Below are positions 35,001 to 50,000 of a stretch of DNA of 64,000 nucleotides, piece by piece. The notes beneath the pieces were generated by a model. It searched no databases and was not told the DNA's origin. It saw only the letters and a list, made by a program, of their open reading frames with translations. The DNA comes from Pomphorhynchus laevis. Lineage: Eukaryota > Acanthocephala > Palaeacanthocephala > Echinorhynchida > Pomphorhynchidae. Numbering within the stretch: the first letter of the stretch is position 1; each line of letters starts with the position of its first letter. The stretch is from assembly GCA_012934845.2 (NCBI GenBank), contig WNNJ02002694.1, forward strand, positions 248,001 through 312,000, read 5' to 3'. Made by a program: the position numbers and the translations under genes.

Positions 35001-38000
35001 GTTTCTTAAGCTCCTCGTCTCTCGTTTACCCAGCATAGTCCGCGCCGATTGGATTCTTCGGGGGGTGAAAGACCCCGGGTGGTTCAGTCGGAAGGCGGCG
35101 TGTTGGATCGGTTGGGGGCTCAGATCCCTCTGGATTTGAGGCCGTAAAAGTGGGAATAAGAAGACCAGTGCAAATTGCAGTCGTTGGAAGATTTGGTCGT
35201 ACTTACTATTTTTTTAATTACGTTATCTAGTTTTTTTTTGATCGGTTCTATTTTTTAATAAAACCCTTATTTATTTATCATTGAAATACAAAAATGTGGA
35301 TGATTTAAAACTTTATAAATTTGAATAATATTATGATGTAGGGAGTAAATTGAATTTAACAAATTTGGGAGATAATTTTTCTCCATAATAATATATTGTT
35401 AGGGTATTTAAGTGTTATTTGCCATATAAGAATATATCTATTTTTATTTGCCATATAAGAATAGATATTTTTTTATTTGCCAAAGTTTAATTATAAAATT
35501 ACAATCTCGAATTCGAGAAAGCAAGAAAAATAAATTTATTAACAAATAGAAAACATCAGATTTTAAGATTCTAATTTCGATATTCAACAATTATCTTCTA
35601 GAATAAAATTTTGGTTCAAAATATGACATCAATTAAACAAATCATCATCCTCTTAATTTCCATAATTCAATCAACTAAACAAGTATTTATTTAAAAAATC
35701 TTTTTATTGGGTATACAATTAAAGAGTATTTTAATTAATATTTAATAATAAATAATTTAATTAATATCTAGATGATTAAATTTCCGATTTTTAACATTTT
35801 TCGAAAATGAAAAAATTAAATATTAGAGATAAGTGGACATAAATTTAGATGTCTCTGTAACTTCACAATCTGAATTGTCTTATGTAAGCACACACCACCT
35901 CCTTCTCTATCCAGGGGATGCACCGAAAACAATTTGTAACACGTCATGTTCATATTATCTATTATATGTTCTGAGAACCAAATTTCAGTTATTAAAAAAA
36001 TATCCACGGGTTCGTTGTTGTTGATAATTAATGAAATTTCATCTATTTTGTTATAGAGACGATCAGCATTGTAATAAAGCATTGCAATATTTTTAATCAT
36101 TTTATTATCAATTAAAAAATAATATTTTTATAATCAGTTCAAAAATATTTTAATATTTTTATTATCAATTAAAAGATAATATTGCTATTATCAGTTCAAG
36201 CATATTTTAATCTTTTTAGTATCAACTAAAAAATATATTTTTATAATCAGTTCAAAAATATTTTAATATTTTTATTATCAATTAAAAGATAATATTGCTA
36301 TTATCAGTTCAAGCATATTTTAATCTTTTTATTATCAATTAAAAAAATATTTTATAATCAGTTCAAAAATATTTTAATATTTTTATTATCAATTAAAAGA
36401 TAATATTGCTATTATCAGTTCAAGCATATTTTAATCTTTTTATTATCAATTAAAAAAATCATTTTTATAATCAGTTCAAAAATATTTTAATATTTTTATT
36501 ATCAATTAAAAGATAATATTGCTATTATCAGTTCAAGCATATTTTAATCTTTTTATTATCAATATAAAAATATATTTTTATAATAAGTTCAAAAATATTT
36601 TAATATTTTTATTATTAATTACAATATAATATTGCTATTATCAGTTAGAGCATATTTTAACCTTTTTATTATCAATTAAAAAAATATATTTTTAAAATCA
36701 GTTCAAAAACTATTTTAATACTTTTATTATCAATAAAAAGATAATATTGCTATTATCAGTTTAAGCATATTTTAACCTTTTTATTATCAATTAAAAAAAT
36801 ATTTTTATAATCAGTTAAAAAATATTTTAATACTTTTATTATCAATTAAAAGATAATATTGCTATTATCAGTTCAAGCATATTTTAACCTTTTTTATCAA
36901 TTAAAAAATATATTTTTAAAATCAGTTCAAAAATATTTTAATACTTTTATTATCAATAAAAAGATAATATTACTCTTATCAGTTCATGCATATTTTAACC
37001 TTTTTATTATCAATTAAAAAATATGATTTTTATAATCAGTTCAAAAATATTTTAATATTTTTATAACCAATTCAAGATAATATTGCTATTAACAGTTCAA
37101 GCATATTTTAATCTTTTTATTATCAATTAAAAGAATCATTTTTATAATCAGTTCTAAAATATTTTAATATTTTTATTATCAATCAAAAGATAATATTGCT
37201 ATTATCAGTTCAAGCATATTTTAATCTTTTTATTATCAATTAAAAAATATATTTTATAATCAGTTCAAAAATATTTTAATATTTTTATTATCAATTAAAA
37301 GATAATATTGCTATTATCAGTTCAAGCATATTTTAATCTTTTTATTATCAATTAAAAAAATCATTTTGACAATCAGTTCAAAAATATTTTAATATTTTTA
37401 TTATCAATTAAAAGATGATATTGCTATTATCAGTTCAAGCATATTTTAATCTTTTTATTGACAATTAAAAAATATATTTTTATAATCAGTTTAAAAATAT
37501 TTTAATATTTTTATTATTAATTAAAAGATAATATTGCTATTATCAGTTCAAGCATATTTTAATCTTTTTATTATCAATTAAAAAAATCATTTTTACAATC
37601 AGTTCAAAAATATTTTAATATTTTTATTATCAATTAAAAGATAATATTGCTATTATCAGTTCAAGCATATTTTAACCTTTTTTATCAATTAAAAAATATA
37701 TTTTTAAAATCAGTTCAAAAATATTTTAATCTTTTTATTATCAATAAAAAGATAATATTGCTATTAACAGTTCAAGCATATTTAAACCTTTTTTATCAAT
37801 TAAAAAATATATTTTTAAAATCAGTTCAAAAATATTTTAATACTTTTATTATCAATAAAAAGATAATATTGCTATTAACAGTTCAAGCATATTTTAATCT
37901 TTTTATTATCAATTAAAAAATATGATTTTTATAATCAGTTCAAAAATATTTTAATATTTTTATTATCAATTAAAAGAAACTATTGCTATTATCAGTTCAA

Positions 38001-41000
38001 GCATATTTTAATCTTTTTATTATCAATTAAAAAAATCATTTTTATAATCAGTTCAAAAATATTTTAATATTTTTATTATCAATTAAAAGATAATATTGCT
38101 ATTATCAGTTCAAGCATATTTTAACCTTTTTTTATCAATAAAAAAATTTATTTTTATAATCAGTTCAAAAATATTTTAATACTTTTATTATCAATTAAAA
38201 GAAATTATTGCTATTATCAGTTCAAGCATATTTTAATCTTTTTATTATCAATTAAAAAAATCATTTTTATAATCAGTTCAAAAATATTTTAATATTTTTA
38301 TTATCAATTAAAAGATAATATTGCTATTATCAGTTCAAGCATATTTTAATCTTTTTATTATCAATTAAAAAAATCATTTTTATAATCAGTTCAAAAATAT
38401 TTTAATATTTTTATTATCAATTAAAAGATAATATTGCTATTATCAGTTCAAGCATATTTTAATCTTTTTATTATCAATTAAAAAAATCATTTTTATAATC
38501 AGTTCAAAAATATTTTAATATTTTTATTATCAATTAAAAGATAATATTGCTATTATCAGTTCAAGCATATTTTAATCTTTTTATTATCAATTAAAAAAAT
38601 CATTTTTATAATCAGTTCAAAAATATTTTAATATTTTTATTATCAATTAAAAGATAATATTGCTATTATCAGTTCAAGCATATTTTAATCTTTTTATTAT
38701 CAATTAAAAAATATATTTTTAGAATCAGTTCAAAAATATTTTAATATTTTTATTATCAATTAAAAGATAATATTGCTATTATCAGTTCAAGCATATTTTA
38801 ATCTTTTTATTATCAATTAAAAATATATTTTTATAATCAGTTCAAAAATATTTTAATATTTTTATTATCAATTAAAAGATAATATTGCTATTATCAGTTC
38901 AAGCATATTTTAATCTTTTTATTATCAATTAAAAAATATTTTTATAATCAGTTCAAAAATATTTTAATATTTTTATTATCAATTAAAAGATAATATTGCT
39001 ATTATCAGTTCAAGCATATTTTAATCTTTTTATTATCAATTAAAAAATATATTTTTAGAATCAGTTCAAAAATATTTTAATATTTTTATTATCAATTAAA
39101 AGATAATATTGCTATTATCAGTTCAAGCATATTTTAACCTTTTTATTATCAATTAAAAAAATATTTTTATAATCAGTTCAAAAATATTTTAATATTTTTA
39201 TTATCAATTAAAAGATAATATTGCTATTATCAGTTCAAGCATATTTTAATCTTTTTATTATCAATTAAAAAAATCATTTTTATAATCAGTTCAAAAATAT
39301 TTTAATATTTTTATTATCAATTAAAAGATAATATTGCTATTATCAGTTCAAGCATATTTTAATCTTTTTATTATCAATTAAAAAAATCATTTTTATAATC
39401 AGTTCAAAAATATTTTAATATTTTTATTATCAATTAAAAGATAATATTGCTATTATCAGTTCAAGCATATTTTAACCTTTTTTTATCAATTAAAAAATAT
39501 ATTTTTATAATCAATTCAAAAATATTTTAATACTTTTATTATCAATAAAAAGATAATATTACTCTTATCAGTTCAAGCATATTTTAAGCTTTTTATTATC
39601 AATCAAAAAACGGATTTGTAAAATCAGTTCAAAAATATTTTAATATTTTTATTACCAATTAAAAGATAATATTGCTATTAACAGTTCAAGCATATTTTAA
39701 TCTTTTTATTATCAATTAAAAAAATCATTTTTATAATCAGTTCAAAAATATTTTAATATTTTTATTATCAATTAAAAGATAATATTGCTATTATCAGTTC
39801 AAGCATATTTTAACCTTTTTTTATCAATTAAAAAATATATTTTTATAATCAATTCAAAAATATTTTAATACTTTTATTATCAATAAAAAGATAATATTAC
39901 TCTTATCAGTTTAAGCATATTTTAACCTTTTTATTATCAATTAAAAAATATGATTTTTATAATCAGTTCAAAAATATTTTAATATTTTTATTACCAATTA
40001 AAAGATAATATTGCTATTAACAGTTCAAGCATATTTTAATCTTTTTATTATCAATTAAAAGAATCATTTTTATAATCAGTTCTAAAATATTTTAATATTT
40101 TTATTATCAATCAAAAGATAATATTGCTATTATCAGTTCAAGCATATTTTAATCTTTTTATTATCAATTAAAAAATATATTTTATAATCAGTTCAAAAAT
40201 ATTTTAATATTTTTATTACCAATTAAAAGATAATATTGCTATTAACAGTTCAAGCATATTTTAATCTTTTTATTATCAATTAAAAAAATCATTTTTATAA
40301 TCAGTTCAAAAATATTTTAATATTTTTATTATCAATTAAAAGATAATATTGCTATTATCAGTTCAAGCATATTTTAACCTTTTTATTATCAATTAAAAAA
40401 TATATTTTTATAATCAGTTCAAAAATATTTTAATATTTTTATTATCAATTAAAAGATAATATTGCTATTATCAGTTCAAGCATATTTTAATCTTTTTATA
40501 TCAGTTAAAAATATTTTAATATTTTTTTAATTTTTTATTATCAATTAAAAGATAATATTGCTATTATCATTCAAGCATATTTTAATTTTTATAATCAATT
40601 AAAAAAAATATTTTTATAATCAGTTCAAAAATATTTTAATATTTTTATTATCAATTAAAAGATAATATTGCTATTATCAGTTCAAGCATATTTTAATCTT
40701 TTTATTATCAATTTAAAAAATATTTTTTTATAATCAGTTTAAAAATATTTTAATATTTTTATTATCAATTAAAAGATAATATTGCTATTATCAGTTCAAG
40801 CATATTTTAATCTTTTTATTATCAATTAAAAAATATATTTTTAGAATCAGTTCAAAAATATTTTAATATTTTTATTATCAATTAAAAGATGATATTGCTA
40901 TTATCAGTTCAAGCATATTTTAATTTTTTTATTATCAATAAAAATATATTTTTATAATCAGTTAAAAAATATTTTAATACTTTTATTATCAATAAAAAGA

Positions 41001-44000
41001 TAATATTGCTATTATCAGTTTAAGCATATTTTAACCTTTTTATTATCAATTTAAAAATATATTTTTATAATCAGTTCAAAAATATTTTAATACTTTTATT
41101 ATCAATTAAAAGATAATATTGCTATTATCAGTTCAAGCATATTTTAATCTTTTATTATCAATTTAAAAAATATATTATTTCAAATATTTTAATATTTTTA
41201 TTATCAATTAAAAGATAATATTTTAATATTTTAATTTTCAATTAAAAGATGATATTGCTATTATCAGTTCAAGCATATTTTAATCTGTTTATAATCAATT
41301 AAAAAAATCATTTTTATAATAAGTTCAAAAATATTTTAATATTTTTATTATCAATTAAAAGATAATATTGCTATTATCAGTTCGAGCATATTTTAATTTT
41401 TTTAATTTCAATAAAAAAATCATTTTTATAATCAGTTCAAAAATATTTTAATATTTTTATTATCAATTAAAAGATAATATTGCTATTAACAGCTCAAGCA
41501 TATTTGAATCTTTTTATTATCAATTAAAAAAATCATTTTTATAATCAGTTCAAAAATATTTTAATATTTTTATTATCAATTAAAAGATAATATTGCTATT
41601 ATCAGTTCAAGCATATTTTAACATTTTTTTATCAATAAAAAAATTTATTTTTATAATCAGTTCAAAAATATTTTAATATTTTTATTTTCAATTAAAAGAT
41701 AATATTGCTATTATCAGTTCAAGCATATTTTAATCTGTTTATAATCAATTAAAAAAATCATTTTTATAATAAGTTCAAAAATATTTTAATATTTTTATTA
41801 TCAATTAAAAGATAATATTGCTATTATCAGTTCAAGCATATTTTAATCTTTTTATTATCAATTAAAAAAATCATTTTTATAATCAGTTCAAAAATATTTT
41901 AATATTTTTATTATCAATTAAAAGATAATATTGCTATTATCAGTTCAAGCATATTTTAATCTTTTTATTATCAATTAAAAAAATCATTTTTATAATCAGT
42001 TCAAAAATATTTTAATATTTATTATCAATTAAAAGATAATATTGCTATTATCAGTTCAAGCATATTTTAATCTTTTTATTATCAATTAAAAAATATTTTT
42101 ATAATCAGTTCAAAAATATTTTAATATTTTTATTACCAATTAAAAGATAATATTGCTATTAACAGTTCAAGCATATTTTAATCTTTTTATTATCAATTAA
42201 AAAAATCATTTTTATAATCAGTTCAAAAATATTTTAATATTTTTATTATCAATTAAAAGATAATATTGCTATTATCAGTTCAAGCATATTTTAATCTTTT
42301 TATTATCAATTAAAAAATATATTTTTAGAATCAGTTCAAAAATATTTTAATATTTTTATTATCAATTAAAAGATAATATTGCTATTATCAGTTCAAGCAT
42401 ATTTTAACCTTTTTTTATCAATTAAAAAAATATATTTTTATAATCAGTTCAAAAATATTTTAATATTTTTATTATCAATTAAAAGATAATATTGCTATTA
42501 TCAGTTCAAGCATATTTTAATCTTTTTATTATCAATTAAAAAAATCATTTTTATAATCAGTTCAAAAATATTTTAATATTTTTATTATTAATTAAAAGAT
42601 AATATTGCTATTATCAGTTCAAGCATATTTTAATCTTTTTATTATCAATTAAAAAAATCATTTTTATAATCAGTTCAAAAATATTTTAATATTTTTATTA
42701 TCAATTAAAAGATAATATTTATTATCAATAAAAAAATACTTTAATATTTTTATTATCAATTAATAGATAATACTTTTTTTATCACTTCAAAAATATCTTT
42801 ATCTTTTTATTATCAATTACAAGATAATATTTATTATCAATTAAAAGAAAATTATTATCAATTAAAAAATAATATTTATTATCAATTAAAATATATTGTT
42901 TTTATCAATTAAAATATACTTTAATATTGTTATTAAACAAAAACAATTACATACTGAAGCTTCGCTTGAAATAATTATCCCAACGATTATCCCATAGATA
43001 GCCACAACTTCACAAAAAATAATGCTGATTAGATTCTTTGTTTTAATTTGAGGTACATACACGCCTCCACCGATTATACTAGTACCAGTGCAGTATACTC
43101 CACTGAAAAAATACGAAAATACGATGTCTTTTAAAACCTTACAATTGACTTGATTTTTTAAGAGTTCAAATTTATATTTTATAATATTTTTTATTTTTGT
43201 AAGATTTCAAAATTTAAAATTTAATAGAAAAAATAAATAAATTTAAACTCAAAATTTAAATTTTAAATTCAAAATTTAAACGATATTTAAATATCGTTTC
43301 TCAGGTTCAGAAATTTCCTGTGGGCCATAATCATAAGACAATATTGGAAGCTGATCGAGTGAAGCTAGCATGATATTGGTGTTGCCCTCATTAGATCGAT
43401 GGAGATGCGCTGATATAAAAGTGTGACCGTCACAGCGTATCCGATGTCGCTTGTCCAGTCCATATTATTCGTAACTCGCTTGTGAATAATATGAATTAAA
43501 TGAATAAAATTTAAATTGATTGTAATTTAACATTGATAGTAAATTGTGATGGCTGAAATCTGATTCACAAAAGTGAACCTTTTATAACAATAAACGAATT
43601 ATTAGTATCAACCACTTCCCGCCTCACTAGTCGAGTAACATATCTGGGGTTCACCATTACGGTGAACTAGTCTGCGAAAATTGACCTGGATAGACTTAAA
43701 CTTATCCTGAAGAGAGCTAGGTGGGCCCTGAAACAGGCCCAGCATCTGTCATTAAAAAGGATTGTCCAAGTACGTCTTTGAGCACCTGATCAATATCAGG
43801 ATTATTTTTTTCAAGAGAACGCTTCCTAGAGCAAATACTAAGGTTTCTCAAGCTCCTTATCTCAATATTAACTACCATAGTTCACCTCGACTAGACCCTT
43901 AAAGGGATAAGTGAAAGACCCCGAATGGTTCGGTCAGATGGAAGCGCGCTGGTGCGGCCGGGGGCTCAGATCCGTCTAGACCTGAGGCCGTAGAGTTATA

Positions 44001-47000
44001 GTGAAGACTGAATGGACGAAGAGACAGAATTGCATTAAAATATAGACTGACTTAATTTATGTATCTTATTATTAATCTTGTATTTTTTATTAAGAAAACC
44101 TATTATTATTGTTTGTTTCCCCGTCTACTCTTGTTGAACGTTCAATTTCTTAACATATTATGTATGATAAAAGGTAGAAGCATCTAATATGAATGAAACA
44201 AGTAGTGAATCGTAGTTTGGCTTTATATAATTGGGATTCACTGGATGTATCTAAAGAAATTCAATTATTAACGGGATGTATTAATGCTGTATGCGCGTAT
44301 ACACTTCCACATAGAAAACTTAAATTGACGAATCATTATCCTCTTTGGTTTACTCCGCTGATTAAAGATTTACTTGAATCAAAGAGAAAGGCTTACAAAA
44401 AGGTAATGGAAACGTATTTGGTTAGCGCACTACAAAGCTAATACTACTGCCACTACCAACATGAGCATTTATGTCACCCAATAGAACGAGGGAATTTCTC
44501 ACAGGAGTACTATCAAGCAGAGCCTGAAAATCTTCCACGAAGACTGCGTATTCCGAGAAAATGTTGAGAGCATACGCACACACAACAGTTATCCCATTTC
44601 CCTCTTTGACTAAAAGGCTCAGAGACTCATTTATTTCGTTCACTGGGTTAAACATCTCTACCACGAACGACAACTGGGGACTTGTAAGTATCCCTATACC
44701 GCATGCCGTCGCTTTCCGTAGGTAGTTCCCATATAGCTCAAGGTCCAACTTTGATCCAAAAGTGTAGTTTCAGTTAAAGAATAATGAAGAGAAATCACTC
44801 CGACTATTTCTAAACCGAAGCGAACCATCTCTCCAACTAATTCTGATTTATTTCCCGAAAGCGAGATGACATTTCAAGTTCATACATGAGGCTAGTCTGC
44901 TTGGGATGTTGATGACTTTTTCGCTGTCTCCGTACAACTGCCTGGTCACACGGCACCCGACAATGAAAACTCCTCTGGTCAGTGGTGAGTTGACCATGGT
45001 TCTTCGCACTTAGTTTATGTTTTGTAAATTTGTCGTTTGTTTTTTCATTGTCTTGGTTTGTTTGTTCAGCTATCTCTCGTTCCCGATATTCTGTGATGAT
45101 CCAACATCGTCACTGTAAGGAAACAGGTCTCCGTGACTCTCTTCAGCCATTTTGTCCATTGTCCAATTTGCCGTTCATCTGAGTGATTTTGTTTGTCCGG
45201 ATATCTCCAGTTCCCGATATCCTTTGATGATCCAACATCGCTATTGTAAGGAAACAGGCCTCCGTGACACTTTTCCGCCTTTTCGTTCATTGTCTAATCC
45301 GCCGTTGGAGTCATCTGAATGGCCTAAGATAGTCTATATAAGGACTATCCCTACGATCCATGCAAGCCGGCCAATTATTTAGCTGTTGATAGACAAATGT
45401 CGAATATACGTTGCTTTAACCGCTCTACGAAGATACTAATTGGCAAAAGGGGCAAGCATAATACTTAAGCGACTGGCACCAAGCGACCCCCATTCGTTTT
45501 AACGGAAAAATCAAAACAAAATTGTTCCCCCTCTCTTGTTCGTTTTTTGAACTCAATACTGTAACGTTATTCTTTTTCTCTTTTTTTCGATTGTGAAATC
45601 TCTCTTGTAATATTAATGTTTCATGCGTGTGCATTTTACAAGCTAATATAGTTGCTTGTTCTTAAAAAAATATTTTTAATTGTTAAAAAATAAAAATTTT
45701 ACGACAGTGATAAGTATGTATTAGTCTATTCAACACTCTTTTCGTCTTAGTCTATTCAAAACTCGTCCCATTCTTCATAAAGCTGATATGCTCCTTGATA
45801 TCTTCGATCAATTATCTATCGATATTCTCTGCATTACTGAATCCTGGCATTGTGACTCCGACGATCTTGCTATTCGTCGTCTATGTCGCTCTGGTTGTTC
45901 TTTAGTTGATTCAACTCGTCCAATTGCCTCTCATACATCTACTGATTTTAACCATGGCGGTATAGTTGCCATTGCTCGTCACCCAATGTCTTTATGTAAA
46001 ATTAACGTTAACATCCGTTACACCTCGTTCGAATTACTCATATGCAGATTATCAACTCCTTTCCCTCTGGAACTTGTGATTGTATACCGTCCAGGTTCAG
46101 TTGCCCCATCACGTATCTTCTTTAACGACCTTGCAGATCTAATGTCTCACTGTTCATTGTCTTATACTCCTTCTTTTGTTCTAGGTGACTTTAACATTCG
46201 TCTTGATCGCCCGGCTGACTCTGACTATATCACTTTAACTAATCTTTTTTCTGATTTTAACTATAAATTACTTTCAACAAGCCCAACTCATATTCTCGTC
46301 GGTGCTCTCGACATCATTGCTGTCCCTATCTGCTTCAATGACTATACTTCCTTGTCAATTACTGATCCCGGTTTGTCCGATCATTTCCTTGTCACTCTTA
46401 CTCTTACTCGTCCCCATCTTCCTTCTCCGCCTCCACCAATATCCACACCAAGTCGACCCTGGAAACTTCTCGATATCCCTATTATCTGCACAGCCTTACT
46501 CAATTCTTCACTCTTTTCACTTCCTCTTAACTATCTCTCTCCCGATGATCTCTGCATTCTGTTTGATTCTGAACTTATGTCTATTATCAATAAACTTCTG
46601 CCTAGTCGACTCCGACGCTCTCAGTGCTTGCGCCATGCTCCCTGGTTCGATTCTGACTGTAGTCTTTCTAAGCGTCGACTCCGTCACTCTTTTCGTGTGT
46701 ATAATCGCTTTCTTAAACGTTCTCCCAACTCACTCCCTCCAAATATCCGTGATTCCTACTTTTCTCCACGCCGTTCACATCTCATTCTTATACGTACTAA
46801 ACGTACTATCTTTTGGCGAAATCAACTCGAGTCATCTTCCAACTCTAAATCTCATTGGAAAATCTTAAACTCAATTCTTTCACGATCATCTACTTGTAAT
46901 ATAAATCCTGATGATTTTTCTTCTTATCTACAAACTAAGCTATCTAATTTACTTTCCCTACTACCCGTAGCCCCTTGTACCCACTCTTCTCTTTAAATAC

Positions 47001-50000
47001 TTCCCTCCCAGAACTATTCCACCTTCTTCCCGTTTCGTCTGATGAAGTTTCTTCGGTTCTGCTGTCATTACCTAATAAAACCTCTCCTTCTGACCCAATT
47101 CCAACTCACTTGCTTAAAAATATCTGCTCCTCTATCTCACCCTTCCTAACCACATTGTTCAACTCGTCCATCCGTAGCCGTACATTTCCTTCCATCTGGA
47201 AATGCGCCACTGTTCGTCCTCTCATCAAAAAGCAATCTCTCGACTCCTCACTACTATCTTCGTACCGTCCAATCTCACTTCTCCCAACCCTCTCTAAACT
47301 CCTTGAGCGTCTCGTTCTCAAGCAAGTTAATACATATCTCTTTTCCTCTAACTTGTTTCCTCCCTTCCAAGCCGCTTTTCGCTCTAATCACTCTACTGAA
47401 ATTGCCTGTCTTAAAGTTTATAATGACTTACTCATCTCGCGCGATCATAAATTATGTAGTGTCATAGTTTCTCTTGATCTATCGTCTGCTTTTGACATCG
47501 TCGATCACTCGATTCTTCTACATCGCCTTCGTCATGATTATGGCTTCTCTTTACCCACTGTATCATGGTTTTCTTCATATATGTCAAACCGTACATTTCG
47601 CGTCTATTCTAACTCTTCTCTCTCCCATCCTTCATCCATCCCGACCGGTGTTCCACAAGGCTCCGTATTAGGCCCTATGCTTTTCTCTCTTCTTCTCGGT
47701 GACTTGTCTTCGATTTCTCATAAATTTAACTTCCATGTTATGCAATATGCTGATGACATTCTCATATATGCTCACGCACCTGCTTATCGTATTCATGATC
47801 TTAGTGTTTCTGTTTCCAGCTGTCTTGTCTCAATTTCCAACCATCTTTCTTCCCTTCGCCTTTCTCTGAATCCTGATAAATCTAAAATTATGTGGATCCT
47901 ACCTCGAAGCTTCGGCGTAGAACCTCCTTCCGTATCACTAAATTCTACAATTCTTCCTATCGTTGATAATCTCGTTTTCCTAGGCTTTCATTTCGACAAC
48001 CGACTTTCACTTAAACCTTTCGTTAGTTATAAAGTACGCTCATCTACCTTGATACTCCGCAATCTCCGTCAAGTTCGTAGATTGATCGATTTCCCTTCTT
48101 GTATGACTCTCATATCTTCTCTTCTTTTCTCAAGACTTGATTATTGTCTTAGTCTATTTTCTAACTCACCTAAATCCACTCTTCTTCCTTTACAACGCAT
48201 CATCAACGCTGCCGTTCGAGTTCTCCTCCGTCTTCGTCGTTTTGATCATACATCCTACTATCTTGTTTCTCTTGATTGGCCTACCATTTATTGTCGTGTT
48301 CAAATTCGTCTTCTTATCATTGCTTTTCGCCTTATAACTTCTCATACCCCTTCATTTCTCAACCTTCCTTTTCTCGACAATTCTCGTACTGTGTATTGTG
48401 CTCTGCGTTCCCGTAATTCCCTTCTTTTACATGTCCCAATCTACTCTACCTCTTTTGGCTTCCGCTCCTTCGTTGTGGCTGCTCCTCTCTTGTGGAATCA
48501 ACTGCCTATTCATATCCGCCAATCAACATCTATGCCGTACTTCAAACGCCAAATTCAATTTTATTTCAACAATTAACTAATTACCTGTGACCTTTGATGT
48601 TCTTTTTTTTGTTTGTTAGTGGTCATGTAAGCGTGCATTTTGCACGCATTTGCCACGTTAAATAAATTATTGTATTATTATTAAAAAAAATTTGGTTTCT
48701 TATAAACATACAAGGACTGCGTTTCAGAGGACTGCGTTTCAGAGGACCGCGTTTCAGAGGACTGCGTTTCAGAGGACGTAAGGTCGTACACCCAGGGTAC
48801 CTCCCGGGTTGAGCACTCGCGCGGAAGATTACAACTTACTTTGTGACACAAAGACAATCGAAACTAACAATTGAACGTCGCCTTGTATGCCCAAAGGAAT
48901 ACCGTCTAACCAGAGGCTATGCTGTGGATGTAATGGTCCATCAGCAAAGTGCAAAGGTTGCAAATGTGCGAAGGCAGGAGCTCCTTGCGTTAATTGCCGT
49001 GCACCTGAATGTAACAATAGCGTGCATATTGGACCTCAGACAGTGTGTTTAACCTCTGCTGCTGAACCAGTAGGTAGAGTGCGGATTTGAATCCCCTTAC
49101 TGATAGTGGCAGTACACGGACAACTGATAATCCAATTGTAGATAACTTGCACGAGCCTGTTGATAGGCAGTCTCTTTCACTTCAGGCGATTTATGATGTG
49201 GTGATACAATGGAGGCCTAGTGCGATGCGACTCCCAAGATGTGCTGCGTCGAATGAATTCGTTGAAATGCTTGCTAGCCTCTATCAGATTGCAGCCGAAG
49301 CTGATAACCATGATATGTTTGCACTTAAAAAGGCCACTATTTTGTCCCGGTGCGTTTTGCAACGTCGTCCATCTAGAAAGGTGTCCGAGATCCGAAAAGC
49401 ACTGGAGCGCAGAATCAGACTATGGAAAAATGGCAGATTCGTCGATGTTTTCAATGAGGCAAGAATATTACAGCGACGTTGCATGCCTATGCGTTCGAGC
49501 CCACGTACTGATGATTGGATAAAGCGCTATGTCAAGTTGGTCACAAGTGGAAGGCTGTCAGCGGCGAATGCCATATTGGAAGAGAACCAACAGTCGAGCA
49601 TTCTAGATCCTGATTCGATTGTCGATGGTTTGACTGTACGTGAACACCTGCAGAATCTACACCCAACAGCCGCAGATGCTGATGCGTCCGCTTTATTACA
49701 ACGAGATTTGCCGAATGTTAGAGAGCATCATCCTTCGCTCTTCTCTGTCATAGATGGGGAAGCTATCATCCGAGCGGCCAACAAAACCTCAGGTGGAGCT
49801 GGCCCATCAGGACTGGATGCGATGGCTTGGAGACACCTCCTGAATAGCTTCTCCGTGCATTCCAAGGCTCTAGCGGATGCTTTGGCAAATTTTGCAGTGA
49901 GCCTTAACACTATTCAACTCAGCCCTCGGATGTTAGAGGCGTTTACTGCTTGCCGGTTGATATCAATACCAAAGAATAATGGGAAAATTAGACCGATTGG

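Noticed and set aside
37647-37916. 89-codon open frame within the 113-bp satellite
   Set aside because: Its translation repeats with the satellite unit ([18 protein letters not shown]); it is open only because of the repeat sequence.
36101-42935. Regularly spaced repeats that could suggest a CRISPR-like array
   Set aside because: The 'spacers' are themselves repeated halves of a dimer, there are no cas genes, and the context is a eukaryotic intron; it is a satellite.
46302-46868. 188-codon frame overlapping the L2-like endonuclease
   Set aside because: A Leu/Ser-rich shadow of the pyrimidine-rich endonuclease frame on the same strand.
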